Positions 52,901 through 63,980 of a stretch of DNA of 64,000 bases are shown in pieces. The stretch is from the NCBI GenBank assembly GCA_016785225.1, contig JAFBJZ010000437.1, forward strand, positions 582,460 through 646,459. The letters are read 5' to 3'. Below the pieces are notes generated by a model. That model made no database searches, was not told where the DNA came from, and worked only from the letters and a program-made list of their open reading frames with translations. The translations under genes and the position numbers were made by a program. This DNA comes from Psettodes erumei. Lineage: Eukaryota; Chordata; Actinopteri; Pleuronectiformes; Psettodidae. Numbering within the stretch: the first letter of the stretch is position 1; each line of letters begins with the position of its first letter.

Positions 52901-55119
52901 TAATGACGACTTCATGATTTGATGTAAAGCTATAAAAAGCTGTGAATCTGCAAAACCATGAAACACATCTTATGTAACTGACACTTTATTCATTTGTTTT
53001 CTTTAAGTTACCACTGGTATAAACACTTCACTGTTTTTTTAGTAGTCCAAATTTGAGACATTGCATTCCACATTATATTTCAACCATGTGCTGTCTATGA
53101 GCTTAATGACTATAATACAATGACTAAAAGTGTTGGCAACAGCAAATTCCCCTCAGATCATCTTGAAATCATGTCAGGTGATAATTTTGTATTATTAGAA
53201 AGCCATTCTATTAACCCATATTTCACTTTATGTCTATCATATTTTTAATTCTGTTTTTGTTTTTCTTGTAATTATTTTTAAAATCCAACCAGCCACTCAA
53301 AGATATATTTCCTTTCTTGATAAAACTATTTGCTCACCTGATGTTTAGCAATGGCTGCATTTATCCCCTCCGGTGTCATCTTTCTGGCAAAATGAACATG
53401 AAAAGTTGAATCATCCTCCTTCGGTACTCAATACAAAGACAGGTCATGTGAACAAACAAAACTAAAGGCCATGGTACAGGTAACTGGAAATAAGAGATAA
53501 CAAATGTAAACTGTGTCTTATTTTAATCCATTCCATTCCATCCATAATGTACAGCTGATGGAGGTGACAAAAAAACTAAACAAAAAAATCCCATGGCTGC
53601 ATGAACAGTGCAAAAACCAAAACTTACAAAGACTCTGGAATGGAGCAGGAACACAAGGAATAACTGAGGAAACCTGACAAACTGACAGACAATACAAAAC
53701 GGATGCAGGGAATAATTGGGAACAGGTGGAACTCATCAGGGTGGGGCAGACGATCACAAAAGTCCTTACCATATTTCTATTTTTTACTGTAACCATGACA
53801 ATGAAGTTGTCCAACAGAAGAACCTAAATACGGAAGTAAATTCAGACAAAAGTTTTATTTTTGCAGCAGTGATTTGTCATGGTTTTGAACACATTCTCCT
53901 GTCAGTAAAGGCGATGTGTAATGGACAGCAGATGCATTGTGGGGCACATTTCAGTTGTTGTAATGAAAAGGAAGAGTAAACGCCAAAGAAACCCTGAAGA
54001 TCCAAAACCGACATAGACAATACACCAAATATTAATACACATTCAGTGCTGTGCAGCTCACAGCACAACTTTTGACTCCGAGCTGTATACTGGCTCATTG
54101 TGGATGTTAAAGACATAAAAAAGACTCAGCCTATCATGACAATGCACCTCTGCCAAAGAGGTTGATGCAAGAAATCAGACATTTTTATGGTGCTGAGATT
54201 AAGGAGTTTGTACATGTTGGTGCAGATGATCAGACTTCATCCTTTTGCCTTTTATTTTTCTATTATAAGCGCTGCTTGGCCCTGGTTGAGGTATGCGCTC
54301 CACTGAGTGGCATTCCAGTTGTGAAATGTCTGCTCATTGTATCGAGACACTGCATTTCTTTGTAGAGCTATGGCATAGAGGAAGTAACACAGACAGTGAA
54401 TATACAAATTTGATAGGACAACCTGATAGGACTTAGGACTCAACAAGGAAATCTCTCGCTGCACAGAATGGACAATGAAATTCGTACCCATCTCTTACAA
54501 ATACACTGCATTAGAAGAGGAACTCTTCAGCCAGTATTAGACAAGAGGAATGACCACAGCAGCCGATAATGCTTAAAGGTCACAGATGGGCGTCAGCGGT
54601 CTGTTTTAAGATGGTCTTGAAAAATGATGTAGTGTGTAGGTACAGGTGGAAGCATCTGACAGATTAATGTAATGTCTCATTGTTTGTCTTTAGGGGAAAG
54701 TAGTTTTGTTGGATGGAGTAGTATCTTATCAGACAGGCTGCAGTAAAACTAATATCAGTGTTTGGGTCACATTCTGTTTTGAAATGTTTTTTAAAGTAAT
54801 GAAACCCATGACGGCCACACACTGCTTTGTCTCTAATGACCCTCAAGTAAGTTGAGAGCCATCAATAGAATATCGTACAATAATTTTAAAAAGATGTGTG
54901 TGTGTGGCTCTTTAATTAGATACAACACTGTTGTGACACTTAGTATATGACTGGTTGGCCACACCTGTATTAAGATAAAAACCATGTCTCCATTATTCCA
55001 TTTGTGCAGCATGCTGATGTTTCCACCTCTCTTTGCAAACACGGTCAGGTTCTGCAGCATTGTTTGTGCTTGGTTTCTCTACATAAATGGGATGCCACTC
55101 CTCTAACAAGTTATTCTCT
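52901..55119. other. Intergenic region between ttc22 and the PLAC8-like pair
   Basis: No gene is supportable. The interval is AT-rich and contains a probable transposon remnant at 53635-53765. Its right end must contain the promoter of the first PLAC8-like gene. Confidence 0.5.
53635..53765. repeat. Probable DNA-transposon remnant
   Basis: Words such as GGAATGGAGCAGGAACACA and GGGAACAGGTGGAACTCATC resemble a non-autonomous element family common in fish. The similarity is from memory and no terminal inverted repeats were found. Confidence 0.4.
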
Positions 55120-55161
55120 TTTCCAGGTTTCACCAGGTGGCAAGTCTTCCTGCTTAATCAG
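55120..55161 (+). other. Probable 5' UTR exon end of PLAC8-like copy A
   Basis: The sequence ends in AATCAG followed by the donor GTAAGAAT at 55162. The equivalent position upstream of copy B also ends in AATCAG followed by GTAAGG, which supports a shared non-coding first exon. The 5' boundary is not determined. Confidence 0.5.
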
Positions 55162-55975
55162 GTAAGAATTTTTGGTCTTCTTAAAAAAACAACCAAAAAA
55201 AAGTTTTGTTTGTCCTACAGGTAGAATGAAAGTTTAAGCTGTAGAAGCTGCAACCCAGTCTCACAGCACAGGTTAAAGAGGAAGATCATTGTCCGGTTTA
55301 ATACAGAAAAGGTTTTACAGTGACTTCAGACACATTGAGTTGCTGCATTAAATCAACAACATAAATTGTTATGTTGTCTATCCTAACAGGATGGGAATCA
55401 TGTAAATGCTCTCTTTGATGCTAGATTTAGTTCGATGGATAGCTCCTCTAGATCGATCAACAGATCCTATCAACTGCTTCCTTGTAACTCAGCAGCTGTA
55501 AATGAAAGTAGAGCTTCATCAAAGGTACATTTGCTTCCAATAAATTCTGTGTATATTCACTAAATGCTGTGAGAGTGTTTTTTGTTAAACATAACATCCG
55601 GTAAGATTTGTCACTACACCTGCAAAAAAAAAGAAGGGAAGAAGTACAAGAAAGTATAAAATTGACATTACTGTGGTCAGTGTTGCCACAGTGCTGCGGA
55701 TCAAGAAACCACAATTAATTAAATCACCACTGTTAATGAAGAAAGGTGACTTTTCACTGGTGGCATCCATGTTTTTCACACTATAAGGGTCTGGACATCC
55801 TTGCGCAAATCCTCATATAGATCCAAAAAAATGCAATAAGGTACCAATGGGTGACTCTTAAGGATGAGTGTGTGTTGTAAAAATGTAATTCCTGTGTGCA
55901 GTTCAACATAATCTTTGTTGGGTGTGTCAACAGGTTCGCTGTCCTCCAGCTGTGGTGAAGTGAGACAGCAGCCCA

Positions 55976-56700
55976 ATGGCTATCCACGCCATGACTCCCT
56001 GGAGCACCGGTCTTTTTGACTGTTGTGACGATCTAAGCTCCTGTGAGAATAAACTCCACAGCTACAAAATGTTTTCATATTTAAACTCCATTTTTGGTGT
56101 CCATTTTCGGTCATTTAAAGCATTTAAAGCTTTTGTTTTTCAGGTTGCTATGGTTTCTGGTGTTGCCCTTGCCTCGCCTGCACAGTCGCAGGAAAATTTG
56201 GAGAGAACCGTTGTCTCCCACTGTGTGACATATGCAGCCCTGCCATAACAGCAGCCTGTGGGTTACCCCTGTGTGTGCCTCCTGCAGCCCTGGCTCTGAG
56301 GGTTGGCATTCGACACACATATGGTATCAAGGTATGGGAATATAGAAGAATAATTTATTGGACAGGTTAACAATTTTCTAAACCTTTATCCTCAACCAAT
56401 CCTTGCATGCCCATATGAAAAGAGTTTTCCCTCCTGTAAAACTAGCCCTTCAATTTTATCTCCAAAGCTTCTATTGCTAAATGTTAAAGTTATTGCTAAA
56501 CAGGGGTAAACTTTAAATGATAAAAACAGTATTTTTTTCTGCAGGGTTCTCTCTGTAAGGACATCGCAACTTCCTGTTTCTGTGAGTGGTGTTCCTGGTG
56601 TCAGATGCATCGGGAGTTAAAGTATCGCAAGAAAGCGCCCACTGTCGTCGTCAACATGCAGCCATCAAACGCAGCTCCTGCTGGCTTTGTGATCCAGTAA
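55976..56700 (+). CDS. PLAC8/onzin/cornifelin-like Cys-rich protein, copy A
   Basis: This is a small cysteine-rich protein of the PLAC8 family. Members include mammalian PLAC8 (onzin), cornifelin and the zebrafish ponzr proteins, with reported roles in cell growth, epithelial and kidney biology. Coding exons are 55976-56042, 56144-56331 and 56545-56700 (411 nt, 136 residues). The core GCYGFWCCPCLACTVAGKFG followed by CLPLCDICSP is diagnostic, with a hydrophobic central segment (ITAACGLPLCVPPAALAL) and a second Cys cluster (SCFCEWCSWCQMHREL). A 5' UTR exon ends at 55161 (donor GTAAGA) and the coding exon's acceptor is at 55933, leaving 42 nt of UTR before the ATG. I cannot say which named subfamily member it is. 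It is a tandem paralogue of copy B 2.5 kb downstream. Confidence 0.93.
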
Positions 56701-57764
56701 AGGGCTGTTTGTGGCTTTATCCACAGGATGAATCACACAGCCTCTTCGTGTGGATTTTATATGAAGTAAAAATTTATTTGGTGCATAAAACTGATTGAAA
56801 TTGTCTCCGAGAAAAATTAATTAACTTGAAAAATCACATTAAATTTGTGGGGATATTTATATATTTATAGTGGGAAATCTTTTTCTTTGGCAAAAAATTA
56901 AACTACCCCAATTGTTGCACACCGCAATTATCATCCAACGTGTATTACATGCTGCTTCACTGGTTTCTGTTGAGTCATGTGTGAGTTAGCGCCTCTGCTG
57001 CTCTCATGCTTCTCCACTGAGAGGAATTTGTCAGTTTATTAGGAATGAATTAACAGAGCAAAAAAATTTGTGCAATTAATAAAATATGAATAGATATTGT
57101 ATTTCAATGGTTATCGTGGCAGTAATGAATAAATATTTCTAATCAACAATATCAACATGGATGTTTCTTTAAAAACAAATATGAATTGAGGGTGATGATT
57201 TCACATAGGAAACACTCCAAAAATGCAGAGTTATCTTAAACGACCTTAACGATAAAGTGATTATGACAGCAACTGCAGATTATCTTTCTCTCAATTGTGC
57301 TGCTCATGTTTTAAATATAAATTTTAATATGCTGTCTTTACACGGCATACCTACATATGGCTCTTTAATTTTCAGTAGCATGGAAAATTACAAAGTACAG
57401 GTAACACAGATTTGTGTTTGAAAGGCCTCAGAAAATGAGTCACACAGATGAGAGTCTTTGAGCCTGATGGATACTCTCACCCAAACCTGTTGACCTTTAA
57501 GCGCTTGTCATCAGGAACTGAATTCAGGTAAACGCCCAGCAGCCGCCCAGCAGCCGCCCTCGGAACTGTCAGCTCCTCACTTTTTCCTGTGGGTGGTGTT
57601 TGATTCTCTGCTTTGATCTACAAAGAGAAAGGACAAATAGAATGAACTCTGAATCAGCAAAAATAAATGTGATAAAAATTACTTTCTTTTGATTTGATTT
57701 CTTGGTTATGCAGCCTTGTTTATGTTTTAGTTTACTGACGCATGAGATGTCACTCCTAAACTGA
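56701..57764. other. Spacer between the two PLAC8-like genes
   Basis: This AT-rich spacer of about 1.1 kb has candidate AATAAA signals at 57078-57083 and 57128-57133 for copy A. The GC-rich patch at 57530-57570 may be part of the copy B promoter. No further gene is seen. Confidence 0.5.
57533..57554. repeat. 11-bp tandem duplication upstream of PLAC8-like copy B
   Basis: CGCCCAGCAGC occurs twice back to back, followed by a partial third unit, in a GC-rich patch about 230 bp upstream of the copy B leader exon. Confidence 0.75.
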
Positions 57765-57804
57765 GCCAATCTCACGGTGCCAAGAAGCTGTCCAGCTCAA
57801 TCAG
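57765..57804 (+). other. Probable 5' UTR exon end of PLAC8-like copy B
   Basis: CTCAATCAG followed by GTAAGGTC mirrors the copy A leader exon. The 5' boundary and promoter are not determined. Confidence 0.5.
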
Positions 57805-58514
57805 GTAAGGTCTTTTTCTTTATATTAACAGTTCTTCACATTAAAAAAGATAAGAAGAAGAGAATGAGACTAATGCAAACCACATTTGGTAGTAAAATAG
57901 TCACATGCAGCATGTAGCTATTTTGGCTACATATTGACTCAACCAGGAAAACAGAGGCATCCTCGTTTATTCGTCACATTACCATTGATTGAGCAGCGTA
58001 CTGTGACCTGACAGTTCCCTTCACACACTTCACAGTGTGATATGTTAAATTATATCTCATGTAGAAGATGCGTGTATGGAGATATAAAGAACATGAAGGG
58101 ATTCTCAGCATCTGCTGTTCATAGAAATATAAAAACACAATCAAAAGGTATCAAATTTTATCACAATGCTCCCAAGAGTCAGATATTATGTTTTTTTTCC
58201 AGTCAAACTTGAACTCAGGAATCAGTGCATAATAGTTGTCAAACTGGAGGCTGCTCTGGTACTCACATTTTCTTAAAGATATCACCTCTACATTTCACAC
58301 AAACAGAAAAGCAGCAATCCATGGAAAAATATTTATGAACTTAACTTAAACTTATTTTAGCATAGAATTGGTGGTACAGAATTAAGACGTGACCTTATTC
58401 TAAGATAAAAGCTTTCTGTGATGCAAGCGTCTCAAGAGCTACAGGTTTGTTTGTTATGCTTTGTCTTGTTAACAGGTTCATTGTTCACTGTCTGTGGCTC
58501 AAGTTCAACATCCA

Positions 58515-59141
58515 ATGGCAGCACATCCCTCAGAGGACTGGGAAAGCGGTCTCTGTGACTGCTTTGAGAATGCTAGTACTTGTAAGCATCAACACTTCAG
58601 TTTAAATTTACAGGGGCCTTGTTTAGTGAGAATAATGGCTTTGTTTTCATCCACTTATGTGGGTTGGTTTTTTTTAGGTTGCTATGGTTTCTGGTGCTGC
58701 CCTTGCCTTGCCTGCACAGTTTCTGGAAGATTTGGAGAGAACTACTGTCTCCCACTGTGTGACATATGCAGCCCTGTTGTGGCAGCAGTCTGTGGGATAC
58801 CTCTGTTTATTCCCCCTGCAGCCATGTCTCTACGAGCTGCCATTCGAAACAGATACGGCATCAAGGTGCAATGCACGTGAAGCTGATGTAGCTAAAGTGA
58901 ATTCAACACGCTGAATACAACTATGCATAATTCTTTACTTTGGTCTCTGCAGGGTTCCCTGTGTAAGGACATCTTAGCATCATGTTTCTGCGTGGTGTGT
59001 GTCTGGTGTCAGATGCACCGGGAGTTAAAACATCGCAAGAAAATAAGCCCCGTTGTCATCAACGTGCAGCCTGCGCCAATGATGATGCCATCACCTGTCG
59101 TCATTATGAACCAACCAGGGATGACAGTGGCTTCAAACTGA
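58515..59141 (+). CDS. PLAC8/onzin/cornifelin-like Cys-rich protein, copy B
   Basis: This is the tandem paralogue of copy A, with the same three-exon plan and identical lengths for coding exons 1 and 2: 58515-58581, 58678-58865 and 58953-59141 (444 nt, 147 residues). The core GCYGFWCCPCLACTVSGRFG and CLPLCDICSP are retained. The third exon has a longer tail ending in a Met/Pro-rich stretch (PAPMMMPSPVVIMNQPG). A 5' UTR exon ends at 57804 and the coding acceptor is at 58475. An in-frame GTG at 58494 lies upstream, but the ATG at 58515 fits both the copy A structure and vertebrate initiation. Two ATTAAA-type signals follow at 59247-59252 and 59258-59263. Confidence 0.93.
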
Positions 59142-59269
59142 GAATTGTGGCTTCTATTGGGAATGTTTTGCCTGGCGCAGGAATTTTGATGTATGCTGTA
59201 TGCTTCAGTGTGCTGAATTCTTTCCTGTTTTTCACAACAATCACTAATTAAAGTCTAATTAAAGTAATA

Positions 59270-60330
59270 TCAGTTAATATCAAGGCCTCTATCATTATAA
59301 TGACAGTGTGAGTACTGGGTCAAATGATTATACTTTTAATTGAACATTTCCCTGTTATATAAAATGAAAATACATGTCATATTCAAACATCAACATCACT
59401 GCTGCACTGACAAAAATGAAGACGGAATAGTTTTAAATGCTTTAACACAAAAGATGGTAGTATTAAAGTCTATAGTATGTACAGTAGGTAGCAACCTGCA
59501 GAAAAGGGTAAAGAAAAACTCTGTCAAATGGCAAGCCATGATGATGAAGATGATATCAATTATGCATCATTTTACTTAGATATATATTTTGTCTCAGTTA
59601 ATTTTGCCGTTATTTTAAGTTTCAAATTCATTCCGATTTGGGCTTTGTGATTTCAGGTGAAATGAGTGCTTTCCTCCCCCTGCAGACAAACACAAAGTAT
59701 CTATACACGACGGGTACGACAGGTTTGGAAGACTCATGAATTTCTTCTGCATGTGAGAAAAAATTCTAAGTATGAGGAAAACAGTGATCCTGGAAGATGA
59801 CCTGCTCAGCTTTGCAAGAGTGTCTTATCAGATTCATTTATCACATCACACAAAGACCCTGAACCAATCAGAGTTTTAGGGAAGTTACTGCCCCGCTGGT
59901 TTATTGTGATGAACTCGAGTGTTTCACTGAAAAAAAAGAAAGCATGCTCACCAAGCTAGAAAAGCTGCTTTACTATACACACACTGACAACTGCCTCCAA
60001 ACTCACAACTGGGCAAACAACTTCAGAAGTTGGATCCATCACTCACTGTCAATCAGCCGTGGACGTTTCTCATCGGTGCAGCATGAAACAGTACACAACA
60101 CTCATGGTCGATGTCGCAAAAGTGCTACAACACAAACTCGCCTTCACATTCCACTCAGTTCTTTGTCAAACATGCTCGAGGAAATAAGCACAACTACTGA
60201 GTCCAAATCAGTTTCCTAGATGCAATTAAGATGATATTGTGTTTGTTGCTGACCAACACTGACACTTGTAGCAGCAGATTCAGGGACACACGGCAAGGTT
60301 TTGGAAGGGACTCACTCATCCAGTAAATAT
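59270..60330. other. Intergenic region between PLAC8-like copy B and ttc4
   Basis: This is the spacer between two convergent genes. No coding exon or RNA gene is supportable. A 91-codon open frame at 59944-60219 has no family resemblance and an unbiased composition. Confidence 0.5.
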
Positions 60331-60339
60331 CAAAAAAGT

Positions 60340-60345
60340 TTTATT
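60340..60345 (-). promoter_or_regulatory. Candidate ttc4 polyadenylation signal
   Basis: AATAAA on the - strand, about 390 nt downstream of the ttc4 stop. It is the best canonical hexamer I saw there, but no cleavage site is mapped. Confidence 0.4.
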
Positions 60346-60732
60346 TTGATGTGCACTTTCACGCACTCACACCGCCTGTTTGTGCATTTTACCAGTTGTA
60401 TTCTTCATCTGTTTAATTTATGCTTGGTCGTTTTGTTTGACAGATCATTCATTTCAGTGATTACAATTCTTCACACTCTTTACAATCTGGAGCTTCATCT
60501 TCTTTCTTTTTAAAGACAGATAAACAAATAAGCCACATAGATTACTTTTGTAGAACACAATTATTTTGTTTTCATTAACACTGATGTTTGGTATCACGCA
60601 CTGTGACAAGCTCTTGGCCACAAATGCTATGCTGAACACATTAGGTGTGGTGTCTTTTTCGAGAGTCAGACTTTTGGGGTGAAAAAGAGATATTTTGTGG
60701 CTTAAAAGTCCAAGATTTGAAGGCCAGTGTTT

Positions 60733-63383
60733 TTACAAACCTTGTATTTTCTTTCCTGTAAAAAACTGCTTCCTGAATGAAGAGCCGTTTACCAAAATGA
60801 TGAAGCTGGGAGTTCCTGCCTTAACAAAAAACCTGGAAACAGAACAGAAAGGAAAGTGAATCAACATAAAGAGTGTGAAGGAAGTCAACGTAAGGAAATT
60901 CAACTGGAAAGGACCCAAACAATGCTTTGTTTTAATACCCAAAACTTTAAACTCATTTTAGTCCTTAAAAGACAAGATGCAAGACGTAGGTTAATAAATC
61001 AAAACATACATATTAAGAAAATAATGGACACCTGCCAGCTAATCAAAACTAAGTCTTGGTAGTGTTCATGTAGTGGAGACACCACTGTATCTCAATGGAT
61101 TTACCTTTTATGCTGCAGCACTTTTAAAAGTGACATCTCTGGGTTCACTTGGTAGAGCGTTTCCTTCTCTTCGTCCTCAAAGTACAGCTAGAAAGACAGC
61201 AATAGTCAAATGTTGTTGGTTATGACACAAAATTGTCTTTTAATTTATTACATAACTGGCCAGTTTTTGGAAATGAAATATTTAAAAAAAAAGAAGAAAA
61301 TAACATTATGCGTGTGTACTATTCAGTTATGTTAAACATACAAACCTGCAGATTTTGCGGGTGGTATTTTCTGTCCACGTCCCAAGGCGGCAGCTCTTCT
61401 CCAAACATGACTGCCAGGTGATCAAGGAAACTGCACACATCAAGACAAAGAGAATTAAAAATAAACACATCACTTGTTGTTTTTAAAATATAATTTCATA
61501 TAAAAATTGTGTTTTTTGTGACTGACAATATTAAACTAAACATTTCAAAGCATTAACAGAAAGGCTATGTTCTCTTAAGAAGACACACAGTTTTACTTCA
61601 ATCAGCTGCTTCTTAAAATATGTATTCCTGTTAACTGGGTCCATGTTTTATCAACAGATACAGAAAACTGCAAAATGAAATGTATTATTTTTAGCTAGCT
61701 GCTATAAATTCAGGTAGACCTCAGTTATATAATAAGCACAAAAATAGCTCACATCAAAATACAGTCAGGATTTGGAACAGAAAGAACAAGGGGAGCGTAC
61801 CAGCTGCTCTCACAGAAAGCCGAGATGAAGTCACTCTGCTGGTGTTCAGGGTAGAGGAAGAGAACGGGCCAGTGCAGAGATCCCTGCTCGTCCAGGAACA
61901 CCTGAGCCCCCGTCACCTCCTGAGAGCTGAGGCCGCCCAGGCTCAGCTGGGAAATCGCTGCAGAGGAGCCTTCATCCTCACCCTCGCTGTCAGAACCGCG
62001 CCGACGAGGCTCCGCAGACTGGAGAAGCTTGATGCCTCGATCCTGTGTCAAACATGCAAACAATAACTGATAATTACTAAATAAACAAGAAAATCTGATT
62101 ATTATTAGATCTCATGACATGTTAACATACACTTATTGGAGAATTTTGATGACCTAGATCAAGACCAGAGTTTCATTTTCCTCTCACTTCCAAAGAGGAT
62201 GCCTACCTTTATAGCAGCCAGAAGCACTTCTTTCTCACCACACAACTTCTTTTCTTTGGCCTTGGCCTTCCTGGCATCTCTCTCTGCTGCCCTCTGGGGC
62301 ACAAAACAATGAACAGAGCTTTGTTAGTGATTGTGGACCGACTGTCAAAATAGCGCACCCAAATGCCAACAACACAGTACAGCGTCTCCTCCCTTTTGAA
62401 GCCTTCAGGTGTAAAGCGAGCTGAACTCAGTAGTAACTGTACCTTGTGTTTATCTGCAGCAGTTCTCAGCTCCTGCAGCTTCTTGTCGGTGGGATGAACT
62501 TTAAGCCCCTCATCGCACCACTGGAGGGCCTCTGAAAAGTTACGCAGCTCTATACAACACTGGACTCCTGCATAAACACACACAATATATTCATATGGTT
62601 TGTTCATTATCACAAAACAACACAATGCATAGAAAAAAATATTTAGCAACTAACAGTCGTGCTCATGGATTTGCATGTAATTCATCCAAAGATGTTAGCT
62701 GCGAGAAATGGAATATTTAAAAAACTACTATCTGCTATTACAAAATAATATTTACTTAACATACATTGCCATAGTTGTGTATATGGTAGGCATTGCAGAT
62801 AAAATAAACGTGTGTTACTCACCTCTGATCAAGGCTTTAAGATGGTCTGGTTTGAACTTCTTTGCAGCTGCAGCATCATTCAGTGCGGAGCGCATGTTAC
62901 CTGCGTGAGAAGGAAATGCGTTTGTCTCCACCTGTGTAAGTACGTGTACAACACTGCTGATTGTGTTTCTGCACGGACATGTACATTAAGAAATGCCTAC
63001 CCAGGTGAAAGTGCGCTGCAGCCCGATTGGTGAGAAGGACAGCGTTGAGTTCCTTGTCACTGCATTTCTTTTTCAGACCTGCAGTGTAGGACACCACGGC
63101 CTTCTGGTAGTTCTTCTCTTTGAAATACGCGTTTCCCTCATCTTTCAGGCTCTTTGCTTGCTCTGAGGGGGAACGCGCTCGATCATTAACACTCATTTAT
63201 AAAGATGTTTCCCTTGACAACAACGCCAATCCAAGAGGCATTTTCAAAGCGTCGGCCCTGCTTACCCTCGGGAGGCCTGTCTTCGTCGTGGATGATCGCC
63301 TGAAGACAAGCTAATTCAGGGTATTTTTGCGGATCGATCTCCTCGGGGGCCGTTTTCATGAACATAGGCACTTTATTAAACTC
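60733..63383 (-). CDS. ttc4: Tetratricopeptide repeat protein 4 (HSP90/HSP70 co-chaperone), first coding exon outside window
   Basis: TTC4, the vertebrate homologue of yeast Cns1, binds HSP90 and HSP70 tails through a TPR clamp. Exons in transcript order are 63383-63266, 63162-63001, 62900-62823, 62567-62443, 62293-62207, 62042-61801, 61430-61346, 61187-61105 and 60832-60733. Phases agree and the sum is 1080 nt (359 residues plus stop). Diagnostic blocks are EIDPQKYPELACLQAII, EQAKSLKDEGNAYFKEKNY, NAVLLTNRAAAHFHLG, DHLKALIRG, WCDEGLKV, WPVLFLYPEHQQSDFISAF and the C-terminal RFFVKAGTPSFIILV. Exon 63383 starts in phase 0 with EFNKVPMFM, matching human EFEKVPLFM. About 38 N-terminal residues, the human exon 1 equivalent, are therefore missing and must lie beyond the window or have changed. 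Confidence 0.95.
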
Positions 63384-63586
63384 CTGGGTGAGACGGGAAC
63401 AGAGAGGCCACCGCGGATGAATACAGGCGTTACCTTTTAGCTCGATAGCTAACTACAACAATATATCGAAGTGGTAAAAGTTCACTTTACAAGGAAATAA
63501 CTTAATAAATCATGTCAGCCGTTAGTTTCTACGTGTTCGATGGCCACGTCTCATGAAACTGAATTGTTTGCAACGTGAAAAGCAAA

Positions 63587-63706
63587 AAGCTTACAGCACC
63601 TGGTATTCCCAGGCGGTCTCCCATCCAAGTACTGACCAGGCCCGACCCTGCTTAGCTTCCGAGATCAGACGAGATCGGGCGTGTTCAGGGTGGTATGGCC
63701 GTAAGC
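63587..63706 (-). rRNA. 5S ribosomal RNA, copy 1
   Basis: A 120-nt gene read from 63706 down to 63587. It begins GCTTACGGCCATACCACCC and ends GTGCTGTAAGCTT, matching vertebrate 5S rRNA throughout. The internal pol III control elements are intact (AGCTAAGCAGGG for box A, AGTACTTGGATGGGAGACC for box C). A T-run directly after the 3' end (63584-63588 on the + strand as A) is the pol III terminator. Confidence 0.97.
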
Positions 63707-63732
63707 GAAGGAAACAGCGGAAAACAGCCTAC

Positions 63733-63737
63733 TTATA
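63733..63737 (-). promoter_or_regulatory. TATA-like element of 5S copy 1
   Basis: TATAA on the - strand, its centre about 29 nt upstream of the 5S start. External TATA-like elements near -30 are known in fish 5S spacers and assist pol III initiation. Confidence 0.55.
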
Positions 63738-63783
63738 TGTCCACGTCTCATCAAGCCTGATTGTTTGCAACGTGAAAAGCAAA

Positions 63784-63903
63784 AAGCTTACAGCACCTGG
63801 TATTCCCAGGCGGTCTCCCATCCAAGTACTGACCAGGCCCGACCCTGCTTAGCTTCCGAGATCAGACGAGATCGGGCGTGTTCAGGGTGGTATGGCCGTA
63901 AGC
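63784..63903 (-). rRNA. 5S ribosomal RNA, copy 2
   Basis: This 120-nt gene appears identical to copy 1, 197 bp away, with the same internal control elements and T-run terminator. It is probably functional. Confidence 0.97.
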
Positions 63904-63929
63904 GAAGGAAACAGCGGAAAACAGCCTAC

Positions 63930-63934
63930 TTATA
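63930..63934 (-). promoter_or_regulatory. TATA-like element of 5S copy 2
   Basis: The same TATAA at the same distance from the copy 2 start, conserved within the 77-nt spacer. Confidence 0.55.
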
Positions 63935-63980
63935 TGGCCACGTCTCATCAAGCCTGATTGTTTGCAACGTGAAAAGCAAA

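Noticed and set aside
58494..58514. In-frame GTG as the start of PLAC8-like copy B
   Set aside because: Vertebrate genes rarely start at GTG, and the ATG at 58515 matches the copy A exon structure exactly.
59944..60219. 91-codon + strand open frame between PLAC8-like copy B and ttc4
   Set aside because: Its composition looks random, with no family motif, splice context or Kozak strength.
63120..63314. + strand open frames across the right edge (63120-63314, 63553-63852)
   Set aside because: They are shadows of ttc4 exons and of the 5S rDNA array.
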